A DNA stretch of 64,000 nucleotides from Streptomyces sp. HUAS MG91 (GTDB lineage Bacteria > Actinomycetota > Actinomycetes > Streptomycetales > Streptomycetaceae): the NCBI RefSeq assembly GCF_040529335.1, contig NZ_CP159534.1:2604001-2668000 (forward strand), written 5' to 3'. A program made the translations under genes and the position numbers. Of this stretch, positions 36,445 through 45,079 are shown one piece after another. The notes beneath the pieces were generated by a model that was not told the origin of the DNA, ran no database searches, and worked only from the letters and a program-made list of their open reading frames with translations. Every line of letters starts with the position of its first letter. Position 1 is the first letter of the stretch.

Positions 36445-38452
36445 CGGGCGTCTCCCGCGCGGACTCCCCGGCCGGTTCCGGTGTCCGCCGCCGGTCGCGC
36501 ATCGGGCGCGCCAGGAAGAATCCGACCGCGACGACCACGGCGCCGCCCACCGCGTCGAGCATCCAGTGGTTGGCCGTCGCGATGATCGCCGAGACGGTGA
36601 ACAGCGGGTGCAGCGCGCCGAGCGCCTTGACCCACCAGCGGCGCGCCAGCAGCACGATCACGACGCCGCACCACAGCGACCAGCCGAAGTGCAGCGAGGG
36701 CATCGCCGCGTACTGGTTGGTGAGCTGGGTCAGCGTGCCGTAGTCCGGCTGGGAGAAGTCCTGGACGCCGTGGACGGTGTCGATGAAACCGAGGCCGGGC
36801 ATCAGGCGCGGCGGCGCGAGCGGGTACGCCCAGAAGCCGATGAGGGCGAGGAGGGTGGCGAGGCCGAGGGCCGAGCGGGCCCAGCGGTAGGCGGCCGGGC
36901 GGCGCACGTACAGGACCGCGAGCACGCTCAGCGGGACCACGAAGTGGAACGACGTGTAATAGAAGTTGAAGAAGTCCTTGAGCCACGGCGCGTGGTGGAA
37001 GACCGCGTGGTTGACCCAGTGCTCGATGTCGATGTGCAGGAACTGCTCGATCGAGTGGATCTGCCGGCCGTGCGCCTCGGCGGTGGCCCGGCCGCCGGAG
37101 ATCGTGCCGCCCGTCGCGGCGAGACGGACCTGCTGGTACGCGGAGTAGCCGACGCGGATGAGGAGCAGTTCCAGGATCAGGTTGGGCCGGGTCAGGACCC
37201 GGCGCCAGGCCGGGACGAGCGGCGCCCACGACCAGCGGGCGGGCGTGGGGGCCGCGTACTCGGTGGGGACGGGGGTGTCGTACAGCGGTGACGCGCGGGA
37301 GAGGAAGGGGACGACGCAGGCGGCGGCGAGGGCGGCGATGAGCACGACGTTGTCCGCGACCGGGGCCAGGAACGTCATCTCGGGCAGCAGCATCGTCGAC
37401 GGCAGGGTGAGCGCGAGGACGACGAGGACGGGCCACATGTAGCGGTCCGAGGCGCGCTTGCCGACCCGGCCGACGACGGCGAGCAGCACCCACAGCAGCT
37501 GGTGCTGCCAGGTGGTCGGGGAGACGGCGACGGCGACGCAGCCGGTGATCGCGACGGCGAGCAGGAGCTGTCCGTCGCGGGCGTAGGTGACGGCGCGGCG
37601 CAGGCCGAGCACCGCGACGGCGGCGCCGAGCAGCGCGAACAGCCCGATCTCCAGCGGGCCTTCCAGGCCGAATCGGAGCAGCATGCCGTGCAGGGACTGG
37701 TTGGCGGTGGCCGCCGGATTGGTGGCGAGGCCCGCGCCGGCCAGGTGGTGCACCCAGTACGTCCACGAGTCGTGCGGCATCGCCGCCCAGGCGAGCGCGG
37801 TGGCGGCGGCGAAGGTGACGGCGGAGGAGACGGCCGCGCGTCTGCGTCCGGTGAACCACAGCAGCGGCGCGAAGAGCAGCACCGTCGGCTGGAGCGCGGC
37901 GGCCACGCCGATGAGCACGCCGCAGGCCCGCTCGCCGCGCACGGTGAAGCAGGCGAGGAGGACGAGGAGGACCGGGATGATGCTGGTCTGGCCGGTGGTG
38001 AAGGCGTTGCGCACCGGCAGCGACAGCATCAGCAGGCTGATCGCGACGGGCGCGGCGAGCAGCGACGTACGGCGGGAGACGGGCTGCGGCAGCGCGCGGG
38101 CCGCGACCAGGCCGAGGACCACCACGAGGGCGAGCGAGCCGAAGGTCCAGCCCCAGCCGAGCGCCTGCTCGGCGGCGCGGGAGAACGGCTTGAGGACGAG
38201 TCCGGAGAACGGGGTGCCGGTGAACCGGTCGGGTGTGTCGTACAGGGAGTCCTTGACGTGGAGCACGCCGTGCGGGCCGATCCAGGTCTCCAGGTCGGTG
38301 AGGCGCTCACCGCGCGGGGTGCTCAGCACCGCCACGAGCTGGCGGGCCGCGAGGACGGCGGCGATCAGCCACAGCCCCGCCCGCAGGACGCTCGTCCGCC
38401 CGGTCACCGCTCCCGCGGGTCCCGCCGGCCTCCTGTGCTCGACATTCGCCAC
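36404..38452 (-). CDS. Fused GT87-type mannosyltransferase and PAP2 phosphatase
   Basis: A 682-residue membrane protein with two halves. Residues about 20-400 resemble GT87 polyprenol-dependent mannosyltransferases (ALGWGWTFGSLALVVVLG, FTTGQTSIIPVLLVLLACF, SPTTWQHQLLW). Residues about 430-640 are a PAP2/inositol-phosphorylceramide-type phosphatase (FFNFYYTSFHFVVPLSVL, AMPSLHFGWSLW and NHWMLDAVGG, carrying the catalytic His residues). The start is a GTG. Fusion of a glycosyl carrier user with a lipid phosphatase suggests coupled transfer and recycling at the outer face of the membrane. Confidence 0.85.
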   Translation of the reverse strand: MANVEHRRPAGPAGAVTGRTSVLRAGLWLIAAVLAARQLVAVLSTPRGERLTDLETWIGPHGVLHVKDSLYDTPDRFTGTPFSGLVLKPFSRAAEQALGWGWTFGSLALVVVLGLVAARALPQPVSRRTSLLAAPVAISLLMLSLPVRNAFTTGQTSIIPVLLVLLACFTVRGERACGVLIGVAAALQPTVLLFAPLLWFTGRRRAAVSSAVTFAAATALAWAAMPHDSWTYWVHHLAGAGLATNPAATANQSLHGMLLRFGLEGPLEIGLFALLGAAVAVLGLRRAVTYARDGQLLLAVAITGCVAVAVSPTTWQHQLLWVLLAVVGRVGKRASDRYMWPVLVVLALTLPSTMLLPEMTFLAPVADNVVLIAALAAACVVPFLSRASPLYDTPVPTEYAAPTPARWSWAPLVPAWRRVLTRPNLILELLLIRVGYSAYQQVRLAATGGTISGGRATAEAHGRQIHSIEQFLHIDIEHWVNHAVFHHAPWLKDFFNFYYTSFHFVVPLSVLAVLYVRRPAAYRWARSALGLATLLALIGFWAYPLAPPRLMPGLGFIDTVHGVQDFSQPDYGTLTQLTNQYAAMPSLHFGWSLWCGVVIVLLARRWWVKALGALHPLFTVSAIIATANHWMLDAVGGAVVVAVGFFLARPMRDRRRTPEPAGESARETPVSSGLAKAGGTER

Positions 38453-38832
38453 GCGCTGCCCGACCTCCCATCATCGTCGGAGGTTCACACCGCCTCCATC
38501 GGTGCCCCCTTCGGTGTGAGACGCAGGCAACCCCTGCTTCACCTGTCCGTCCCTCCGGATTTGACCGGAAGATGCCATTGAAGACGGTGGCCCGGACCAC
38601 TTAGTTGCATGTTCCACGGGTCCGGTTCCGCGACATAGCTCACAGTTGAGGCCGTTTGGGCTCTCGGCAGCGCTCTGCGTTTCCCCAGCTCGGAGGCGGT
38701 TTACGTGCGGAGCGTAGCGGATCGGGCACGCCACGCGACGATCGTGTCGCACCCTATCGTCGCTTTCGGCCGTTCCGCTGACGCGTGAACGGCCTTGCCG
38801 TTGTCCCCCACGAAAGGCAGGCGAGCGGAACC
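38453..38832. other. Intergenic region between divergent membrane-protein genes
   Basis: About 380 bp with no convincing gene. It contains the promoters for the GT87-PAP2 gene (leftward) and the MHS transporter (rightward). A TTGACC at about 38560 is the only -35-like element noted, without a clear -10. Confidence 0.4.
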
Positions 38833-40227
38833 TTGTCGAGCGCCGCTTCCATCGCACACAGTCCCAGCAGGCTCCACGCTCCGGCGCGGGGCCGCGGCAA
38901 GAAGGCCGAGCAGGACGTCACGGTCACCGACCCCACGCTCGTGAAGCGGGCGGTCAAGGCCGCGGCCCTCGGCAACGCGATGGAATGGTTCGACTTCGGT
39001 GTCTACGGCTACCTGACCGCGACGCTCGGCCACGTCTTCTTCCCGACGGCGTCCAGCACCGCGCAGGTCCTGTCCACGCTCGGCACCTTCGCCGCCGCCT
39101 TCCTCGTGCGCCCCATCGGCGGCGCCTTCTTCGGCCCGCTCGGTGACCGCATCGGACGCCAGAAGGTCCTCGCCATCACCATGATCATGATGGCGGCGGG
39201 CACCTTCGCGATCGGCCTGATCCCGTCCTACGCCGCCATCGGCGTGTGGGCGCCGGTGCTGCTGATCGTGGCGCGCATGGTGCAGGGCTTCTCGACCGGC
39301 GGTGAGTACGGCGGCGCGTGCACGTTCATCGCCGAGTACGCGCCGGACAAGCGGCGCGGCTTCTTCGGCTCGTTCCTGGAGCTGGGCACGAACGCCGGTT
39401 ACGTCGCCGGTGCCACCCTCGCCACGGTCCTGATCACGACGCTTCCGGACGACTCGCTGTACAGCTGGGGCTGGCGCATCCCGTTCCTGGTCGCGGGCCC
39501 GATCGGTCTGGTCGGCCTGTACGTGCGCATGAAGCTGGAGGAGACCCCCGCCTTCCAGAAGCTGGCGCAGGAGGCCGAGGCGAAGGAGAAGTCCTTCCCG
39601 AAGCCGAAGATCAAGGAGATGTTCGTCGGCAACGCCGGCGCCATGGCCACCTGCATCGCCCTGGTCCTCGTCTTCAACGTCACCGACTACATGCTGCTCT
39701 CCTACATGCCGACGTTCCTGAGCGAGGAGCTGAACTACGACGCCACGCACGGCACGATCATCCTCATCGGCGTGATGCTGCTGATGATGCTGGTGCAGCT
39801 GCCGATGGGCATGGCCAACGACCGCTTCGGCCACCGCAAGGTCATCGGCGGCGCCTGCCTCGGCTTCGTGCTCCTGTCGGTCCCGGCGCTGCTGCTGATC
39901 CAGGCCGGTTCGACCTGGGCGATCGCGCTCGGCCTCGCCGGGCTCGGCCTGCTCCTCGTCGGCTTCACGTCGTCGATGCCGTCGACGCTGCCGGCGCTGT
40001 TCCCGACGAAGGTCCGCTACGGCTCGCTCTCGGTGGGCTTCAACCTCTCGGTCTCCCTGTTCGGCGGTACGACGCCGCTGGTCGCTGCCGCGCTGATCGC
40101 CGGTACCGGGAACCTGATGATCCCGGCCTATTACATGATGGGCGCCGCTGTGGTGGGCGGTGTCGCGGCCTGGCGCATGCGCGAATCGGCCGGCCGCCCC
40201 CTCCCCGGCTCGCCCCCGGCCGTCTGA
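38833..40227 (+). CDS. MHS-family (ProP-like) proton-coupled transporter
   Basis: A 464-residue major-facilitator transporter from a TTG at 38833; a GTG at 38785 is possible but has no ribosome site. Twelve membrane helices. The metabolite:H+ symporter signature is clear: GNAMEWFDFGVYGYL at the first helix, GDRIGRQKVL in loop 2-3, GFSTGGEYGGACTFIAEYAP in helix 5. Closest in style to ProP (proline/betaine) and KgtP (2-oxoglutarate). The substrate cannot be decided from sequence. Confidence 0.9.
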   Translation: MSSAASIAHSPSRLHAPARGRGKKAEQDVTVTDPTLVKRAVKAAALGNAMEWFDFGVYGYLTATLGHVFFPTASSTAQVLSTLGTFAAAFLVRPIGGAFFGPLGDRIGRQKVLAITMIMMAAGTFAIGLIPSYAAIGVWAPVLLIVARMVQGFSTGGEYGGACTFIAEYAPDKRRGFFGSFLELGTNAGYVAGATLATVLITTLPDDSLYSWGWRIPFLVAGPIGLVGLYVRMKLEETPAFQKLAQEAEAKEKSFPKPKIKEMFVGNAGAMATCIALVLVFNVTDYMLLSYMPTFLSEELNYDATHGTIILIGVMLLMMLVQLPMGMANDRFGHRKVIGGACLGFVLLSVPALLLIQAGSTWAIALGLAGLGLLLVGFTSSMPSTLPALFPTKVRYGSLSVGFNLSVSLFGGTTPLVAAALIAGTGNLMIPAYYMMGAAVVGGVAAWRMRESAGRPLPGSPPAV

Positions 40228-40256
40228 CCTCATCCGCGGCTCCCGTCGTGGCTGGC

Positions 40257-40401
40257 CGCGCAGTTCCCCGCGCCCCTGAAGCATGCGCTGCGCGCAGCTT
40301 CCCCTGAAGGCCGCAGGCCTCTCAGGGGCGCGGGGAACTGCGCGAGAAGCGGCCACCGGGCCACGGACGAAGAACTGCCCAGGGGCGCGGGGAACTGCGC
40401 G
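40257..40401. repeat. Three copies of the 20-bp GC-rich repeat, inward-facing
   Basis: Reverse copy at 40257-40276, forward copies at 40325-40344 and 40382-40401 (consensus GGGGCGCGGGGAACTGCGCG). The reverse and forward copies can pair into a large hairpin in the gap after the transporter gene. Confidence 0.9.
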
Positions 40402-40457
40402 GCCAGCCACCACCGGGCGGCAGGCGACGGGCGGTCCCGGCGACCTAGGCTGGCGGC

Positions 40458-41132
40458 ATGACGACACCGCCTCCGGAAACCCCGACCGCCGTGGACAACT
40501 ACCTCAGCGATCTGCTGGCCCCCGCCGACGACACCCTGACCTCCGCCCTGGCGGCCAGCGACACCGCCGGCCTCCCCAGCATCCAGGTCTCGGCCGCCAG
40601 CGGAAAACTCCTCCAGCTCATCGCCCGTATCCAGGGCGCCCGCCACATCCTGGAGATCGGCACGCTCGGCGGCTACAGCACCATCTGGCTGGCCCGCGCC
40701 CTCCCCGCCGACGGCACCCTGGTCACCCTGGAGTACAGCGCCCGCCACGCGGAGGTGGCCCGCGCCAACCTCACCCGGGCGGGCCTGGACAAGACCGTCG
40801 AGGTGCGGGTCGGCGCGGCCCTGGACTCCCTGCCTCAACTGGTCCAGGAAGAGCGGGACTTCGACCTCGTCTTCATCGACGCGGACAAGGCCAACAACCC
40901 GCACTACGTCGAGTGGGCCCTGCGCCTGACCCACCCCGGCAGCGTCATCGTCATCGACAACGTGGTGCGCGGCGGCCGCGTCGCCGACCCCGAGAACACC
41001 GACCCGGACGTCATCGGCACCCGCACGGCGCTCCAACTCCTCGCCGACCACCCCAAGCTGGAGGCGACGGCCATCCAGACGGTGGGCGCGAAGGGCTACG
41101 ACGGCTTCGCCCTGGCCTACGTACAGGAGTAG
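40458..41132 (+). CDS. SAM-dependent O-methyltransferase (family 3)
   Basis: A 224-residue class I methyltransferase of the caffeoyl-CoA/catechol type. SAM motif I is ILEIGTLGGYSTIWLA (about 64-79). The metal-site Asp is in FDLVFIDADKANN, followed by SVIVIDNVVRGGRV with the second Asp/Asn pair. No pathway partners are adjacent. Confidence 0.93.
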   Translation: MTTPPPETPTAVDNYLSDLLAPADDTLTSALAASDTAGLPSIQVSAASGKLLQLIARIQGARHILEIGTLGGYSTIWLARALPADGTLVTLEYSARHAEVARANLTRAGLDKTVEVRVGAALDSLPQLVQEERDFDLVFIDADKANNPHYVEWALRLTHPGSVIVIDNVVRGGRVADPENTDPDVIGTRTALQLLADHPKLEATAIQTVGAKGYDGFALAYVQE

Positions 41133-41144
41133 CCGGGGCAGTCG

Positions 41145-41552
41145 TCAGGCTTCGTGGTAGAAGCCCACGTGCACGCTGCGCGGCCCGCTCCGGTCGACGA
41201 CGACGACCTCGCCGGAGCCGCCGCGCGGCAGCACGGTCGCCCCGCCGTAGGCCAGCGGCAGGCCGGGCTCGTGCGGCCCGCGCGGGTCGGAGCGGACCCG
41301 TACCTCCGACGACGGATCGGCCTGCGACCCGCGCAGCCAGAAGACGCTCCACTCCCCGTGCGGCCCGCACCGGAACTCCAGGTGCACCCGCGACACGAAC
41401 AGCCAGTCCTCGGGGGTGACCAGCCGGCACACGCCCGCGTCCCGCCCCACCCGCAGCACGGCCCCCGGCTCGCTCGGCGATTCGGCCATCGCCATCCCGG
41501 CGGTGGCTCCCGCGTCGGCCCCGGTCACCGTGGCCATGGTCAGCTCCAGCAC
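41145..41552 (-). CDS. FHA-domain-like protein
   Basis: A 135-residue protein. The GTG at 41552 is chosen because GGTGGGGGG lies 6 bp upstream; a GTG at 41573 would add seven residues. The core AVLRVGRDAGVCRLV and WLFVSRVHLEF carries the GR and SRxH residues of phosphothreonine-binding FHA domains. It is convergent with the methyltransferase gene, 12 bp apart. Confidence 0.8.
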   Translation of the reverse strand: MLELTMATVTGADAGATAGMAMAESPSEPGAVLRVGRDAGVCRLVTPEDWLFVSRVHLEFRCGPHGEWSVFWLRGSQADPSSEVRVRSDPRGPHEPGLPLAYGGATVLPRGGSGEVVVVDRSGPRSVHVGFYHEA

Positions 41553-41653
41553 CGCGTTCCCCCCACCGTTCACGTCATCACGAAGGATGTCCGTAGCGGC
41601 CGCATCCTAAGCCCCCGCGACCGCACCGGCGCCGCCTGCGGGAGAATGTGTTC

Positions 41654-42355
41654 ATGACCGAACGCAAACCACCCGGCGTCAGCTTCGAGTCATTCGTCGA
41701 CAAACAGATCCGTGAAGCGGAGCGGCGCGGGGAATTCACCGCGCTGTCCGGCGCGGGCAAGCCCTTCGCGGCCGACGACGACTCCACCACGTACGACGAG
41801 AACTGGTGGATCAAGCGGAAGATGGCCCGTGAGGGCCTGTCCGTCCTGCCACCCTCCCTGGCCCTGCGCAAAGAGGTCGAGGACGCCTTCGCGGCCTTCC
41901 CGAGGACACCGTCCGAGCACACGGTCCGCCGTGTCATGACGGAGTTGAACGACAAGATCCGCGACATGATGTTCAAGCCGCCGCCCGGCCCGCCGCTCGG
42001 CCTGAAGCCGTACGACGTGGACGAGGTGGTCCGGCAGTGGCGCCTGGACCGCGCGGGCCGCCGACTGCCCGTCACCGGCATGACCGTGCGCCAGGTGCGC
42101 GTGGACGACAGCCTCACCCTCGTCCTCGACACGGGCGTACGGATCGTCGTGGCGGCCGCGGCCACCCTCGGCACGGCCCCGCTCGACCCGGCCGCCCAGC
42201 AGGTCGCCCCGGCGCTCGCGCTGTTCGGCGTGGAGACGGTCTCGGCCGTGGTCCTGCCCGGCGGCACACTGACCGTGGAGTTCGCGGACGGCTCCCGGCT
42301 GACGGCCGCCGAGGCGTGGAGCGTCACGGACGAGCGCGGCGACCCGCTCACCTGA
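41654..42355 (+). CDS. DUF1992 (DnaJ-C28-like) protein with C-terminal beta domain
   Basis: A 233-residue protein. Residues about 8-75 match the DUF1992 pattern (FESFVDKQIREAERRGEFTALSGAGKP; DENWWIKRKMAREGL). The remainder, from about 130, is a beta-rich segment (VRQVRVDDSLTLVLDTGV) of unknown function. The ATG at 41654 is preceded by GGGAGA. Confidence 0.88.
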   Translation: MTERKPPGVSFESFVDKQIREAERRGEFTALSGAGKPFAADDDSTTYDENWWIKRKMAREGLSVLPPSLALRKEVEDAFAAFPRTPSEHTVRRVMTELNDKIRDMMFKPPPGPPLGLKPYDVDEVVRQWRLDRAGRRLPVTGMTVRQVRVDDSLTLVLDTGVRIVVAAAATLGTAPLDPAAQQVAPALALFGVETVSAVVLPGGTLTVEFADGSRLTAAEAWSVTDERGDPLT

Positions 42356-42386
42356 TCCGTATCCCCTCTGCGGCAGGATGACAGCC

Positions 42387-42704
42387 ATGAGCATCGTCAA
42401 GATCAACGTCCTCACCGTCCCCGCCGAACAGCGGGAGACCCTCGAAAAGCGCTTCGCGTCCCGCGCGGGCGCCGTCGAGAACTCGGACGGCTTCGAATGG
42501 TTCGAGCTGCTGCGCCCCGTCGAAGGCACGGACGACTACCTCGTCTACACCCGCTGGCGTGACGAGGAGTCGTTCCAGGCCTGGATGGAGGGCCCCATGA
42601 AGTCGGCCCACCAGGGCGGCGGCGACCGCCCGAAGCCCGCGGCCAGCGGCTCGTCGGTGTGGTCCTTCGAGGTCGTGCAGCAGACGGCACCCAAGGGCGA
42701 GTAG
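42387..42704 (+). CDS. MhuD-like haem-degrading monooxygenase
   Basis: A 105-residue ABM-fold protein. With the start at MSIVK (42387), Asn7, Trp66 and His75 fall exactly where MhuD of M. tuberculosis has its catalytic/haem-binding triad. EWFELLRP and WRDEESFQAW are typical of the family. Function in iron recovery from haem is inferred; other ABM monooxygenases are possible. Confidence 0.82.
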   Translation: MSIVKINVLTVPAEQRETLEKRFASRAGAVENSDGFEWFELLRPVEGTDDYLVYTRWRDEESFQAWMEGPMKSAHQGGGDRPKPAASGSSVWSFEVVQQTAPKGE

Positions 42705-42715
42705 CCCCTCCGACA

Positions 42716-42766
42716 CACACGCGTACGCCCCGCACCTCTTCCCGAGGTGCGGGGCGTACGCGTGTG
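42716..42766. terminator. 23-bp perfect hairpin after the haem-monooxygenase gene
   Basis: The arms 42716-42738 and 42744-42766 are exact reverse complements with a 5-nt loop (TTCCC). It begins 12 bp after the stop codon and should be a strong terminator. Confidence 0.8.
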
Positions 42767-42900
42767 CCGTGGTCCTCCCGCGCTCTTCCGTACGCGCGTA
42801 GACCCTGGCACGATCTGACCCGATCCACCTGCACCACAGGCGCCCCGCACGTTCCCCCACCATCACTTGCCCCGGCACCAGCAGGAAGGACCCCCCTCCC

Positions 42901-43410
42901 ATGCGTGTTCGCTCCGCGCTCACCGCGCTCGCGCTCTCCGCGGCAGCTCTCGTCGCCCCCGGCTTCGGCGTCCTCACGACCTCGACCGACGCCTTCGCCG
43001 TCTCCAAGATCACGCACGCGACCGCCACGTCGATGTTCAGCTCGGTCGGCATCACCTGGTCGTCGTCCGGCGGCTGTTCCAACCGCAACGTCTCCACCTG
43101 TACGTCGTTCGACCAGCTCAACCTGGCCACCGCGCAGGGCGCCCAGACCCTGAAGTCGGCCAGCGGCTGCGCGCTGAACATCACCGGCGGCACGGAGACC
43201 GGCCACGCGAGCGGCACGTACTCGCACTGGAACGGCTACAAGCTCGACTTCGGCAAGAGCACCTGCCTCACCAACTACATCAAGAACAACTTCTCCTACA
43301 TCGGCCTGCGCGGCGACGGCGCCCCGCAGTACAAGGCGGCCTCCGGCAACATCTACGCGGACGAGGGCAACCACTGGGACGTGACGTACTACAACTGCGG
43401 CGGCTGCTGA
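42901..43410 (+). CDS. Small secreted protein, possibly an M15-like zinc peptidase
   Basis: A 169-residue protein with signal peptide ALTALALSAAALVAPGFG. The mature part holds SHWNGYKLD, in which His109 and Asp116 keep the H-x-x-G-x-x-x-D spacing of the M15 motif SxHxxGxAxD, and His158 in NHWDV could be the third zinc ligand. It has six Cys including the terminal GGC. If this reading is right it would cut peptidoglycan cross-links; the assignment rests on spacing of a few residues. Confidence 0.7.
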   Translation: MRVRSALTALALSAAALVAPGFGVLTTSTDAFAVSKITHATATSMFSSVGITWSSSGGCSNRNVSTCTSFDQLNLATAQGAQTLKSASGCALNITGGTETGHASGTYSHWNGYKLDFGKSTCLTNYIKNNFSYIGLRGDGAPQYKAASGNIYADEGNHWDVTYYNCGGC

Positions 43411-43415
43411 CCGTC

Positions 43416-43465
43416 ACAGCGCCGTGCCCGCGACCCGATGAGCGGGGTCGCGGGCACGGCGCTGT
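43416..43465. terminator. 21-bp perfect hairpin between convergent genes
   Basis: Arms 43416-43436 and 43445-43465 are exact reverse complements with an 8-nt loop, located between the small secreted protein and the leftward coiled-coil-type gene; it can serve both strands. Confidence 0.8.
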
Positions 43466-43480
43466 CGTACGCGGTGCGCG

Positions 43481-44269
43481 TCAGAGGTTCAGCAGCTTCT
43501 CCGCCGTCTCGCGGTAGTCGCGCAGCGCGAGCCGCAGCTGCTCCGTGTCGTCGGCGGACTCCTGCCAGGACGTGCGCAGGGTGCGGCGGCGGCCGGCCAG
43601 GGTCTCGGTCAGGCGGGCCGTCAGGTCCTCCAGGACGTGGTCGGCCTCCTCGACGGCGGCGCGGGGCTGGTCGACGAAGCCGGTGACCGCGTGGCGCAGC
43701 CGGTCGGACAGCTCGTCGTGCGTGCCGGTGGCGACGAGCCTGGTCGTCTTCGTGCCGTTGTCGCCGTGCGTGCCGGACGTGGCGTGCGTGCCGGGCGTGG
43801 CGTGCGTGCCGGGCGTGGCGTGCGTGCCGGGCGTGCCGGGCGCGCCGGGCGTGCCGGGCGCGCTGTGGCCGTTGTCGCCGTGGCGGGTGCCGCGCTCGTG
43901 GCCCTCGGCCCCGGCCACGAGCGGGGCCGGCTCGTCGGCGGCCGGTCCGACCGTCTTGTCGCGGGCCGGTGCTGCCGCCGGTGCCGATGCCGGGGCCGGC
44001 GGCGGGGTGCTCAGGGCCGTGTCACCGGGCCTGTCGCCGGTGGCGGCGGGACGGGAGCCGACCGGCGCGGCGCCCGGGGTCGTGTCCCGGAGCGTGTCGC
44101 GGGTCGCGTCACGGCCCACGGTCGTCTCCGTGCCCCGGGTGAGGTCGCGGTCCGGAGCGGCGGCGGCCTCGTCGCGCTGGACGTCCGGGTCGTGCCGAAG
44201 GCCGTCCTGGCGTGTCTGTCGTGCCTGTCGTTCCTGTCGTTCCTGTCGCTCGCGCTCGATGTCCGTCAT
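43481..44269 (-). CDS. Low-complexity cytoplasmic protein with GTHATP repeats
   Basis: A 262-residue protein without membrane segments. N-terminus is charged (IERERQERQERQARQTRQ). The middle is Pro/Ala-rich and includes GTHATP repeats encoded by 18-bp tandem units (about 43765-43862). The C-terminal 90 residues are helical, with GFVDQPRAAVEEADHVLEDL, a motif shared with the neighbour at 44288-44932. It starts 18 bp after that gene stops, with GAGGAAG upstream. Function unknown. Confidence 0.8.
   Translation of the reverse strand: MTDIERERQERQERQARQTRQDGLRHDPDVQRDEAAAAPDRDLTRGTETTVGRDATRDTLRDTTPGAAPVGSRPAATGDRPGDTALSTPPPAPASAPAAAPARDKTVGPAADEPAPLVAGAEGHERGTRHGDNGHSAPGTPGAPGTPGTHATPGTHATPGTHATSGTHGDNGTKTTRLVATGTHDELSDRLRHAVTGFVDQPRAAVEEADHVLEDLTARLTETLAGRRRTLRTSWQESADDTEQLRLALRDYRETAEKLLNL
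43765..43862 (-). repeat. Tandem 18/9-bp coding repeat
   Basis: Repeats of GCGTGCGTGCCGGGCGTG and its 9-bp half encode GTHATP/GTPGAP units within the low-complexity protein. Copy number may vary between strains. Confidence 0.7.
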
Positions 44270-44287
44270 CGTCTTCCTCGGCTCCCC

Positions 44288-44932
44288 TCAATTGCCCTTC
44301 GCCAGGCGGCCCTTGAGGCCACCCCGGCTCTGCTGGTGCGGTGCGGTGTCGTCGGACGTCGTCCGGTGCGGGGTGCGCTCCGTGCCGAGCAGGACGTCGA
44401 ACAGGGCCCGCGCCTCGACCATCGCCGTGCGCAGCTCCTCCGTACCGGCGTGGCTCTCCTCGGCGCTTCCCGGCCGGGAGTTGGCCGCGTGGTGCACCCG
44501 GCGGTAGCCGTGGACGTGCGGGCCGTGGTGGACGGAGAGCGCGGCGAACTGGTCGTCGTAGGAGGCGCCGTCGGGGAAGCCGCGCTCCTTCGCGAGATCG
44601 GCCAGGATCCGGTCGGCCTCGACGACCGCGTCGGCGGGAGACTCGACGAAACGCTCCTGGGCGTCGGCCCAGCGCGTCAGGTACCGCTCACGGGCGGCGG
44701 GCTCCAGCGGCTGCTCCCGCAGCGAGCCGTGCTCCTTCACCCGCTCGGCGAGTTCCCGCTCGGCCGCCTTCGTGTCACCGTCGTGCCGGGCCACCGCCCG
44801 GTCGTACTCGGGGCCGAACCGGCGCTTGAGGCCGTGTCCGCCTTGGGACGCGGTGCGCGCGGCGAAGATCCCCGCCGCGGCGACGACCACGATCCCCACC
44901 ACTATCAGAGCGATGATCACGCCTGTCGACAT
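44288..44932 (-). CDS. Membrane-anchored helical protein
   Basis: A 214-residue protein with one N-terminal membrane helix (GVIIALIVVGIVVVAAAGIF) and a mainly helical cytoplasmic domain containing RFVESPADAVVEADRILADLA. This last motif also occurs in the downstream gene. The C-terminus is His/Thr/Gly-rich. Conserved in form in many streptomycetes, function not known to me. Confidence 0.82.
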   Translation of the reverse strand: MSTGVIIALIVVGIVVVAAAGIFAARTASQGGHGLKRRFGPEYDRAVARHDGDTKAAERELAERVKEHGSLREQPLEPAARERYLTRWADAQERFVESPADAVVEADRILADLAKERGFPDGASYDDQFAALSVHHGPHVHGYRRVHHAANSRPGSAEESHAGTEELRTAMVEARALFDVLLGTERTPHRTTSDDTAPHQQSRGGLKGRLAKGN

Positions 44933-45079
44933 GAGTGTCTCCCGACCTTCCCGGTATCAGTTTCGGTATCGGAGTCCGTCCCGCACCGGGTTGCCGCCCC
45001 TGACCGCCGCAAACAGATCGCTTCGGTCCCACACCGAATTCGCTTGCGAACGCCCGCCCCTCCGGTCGCACAATTCACC

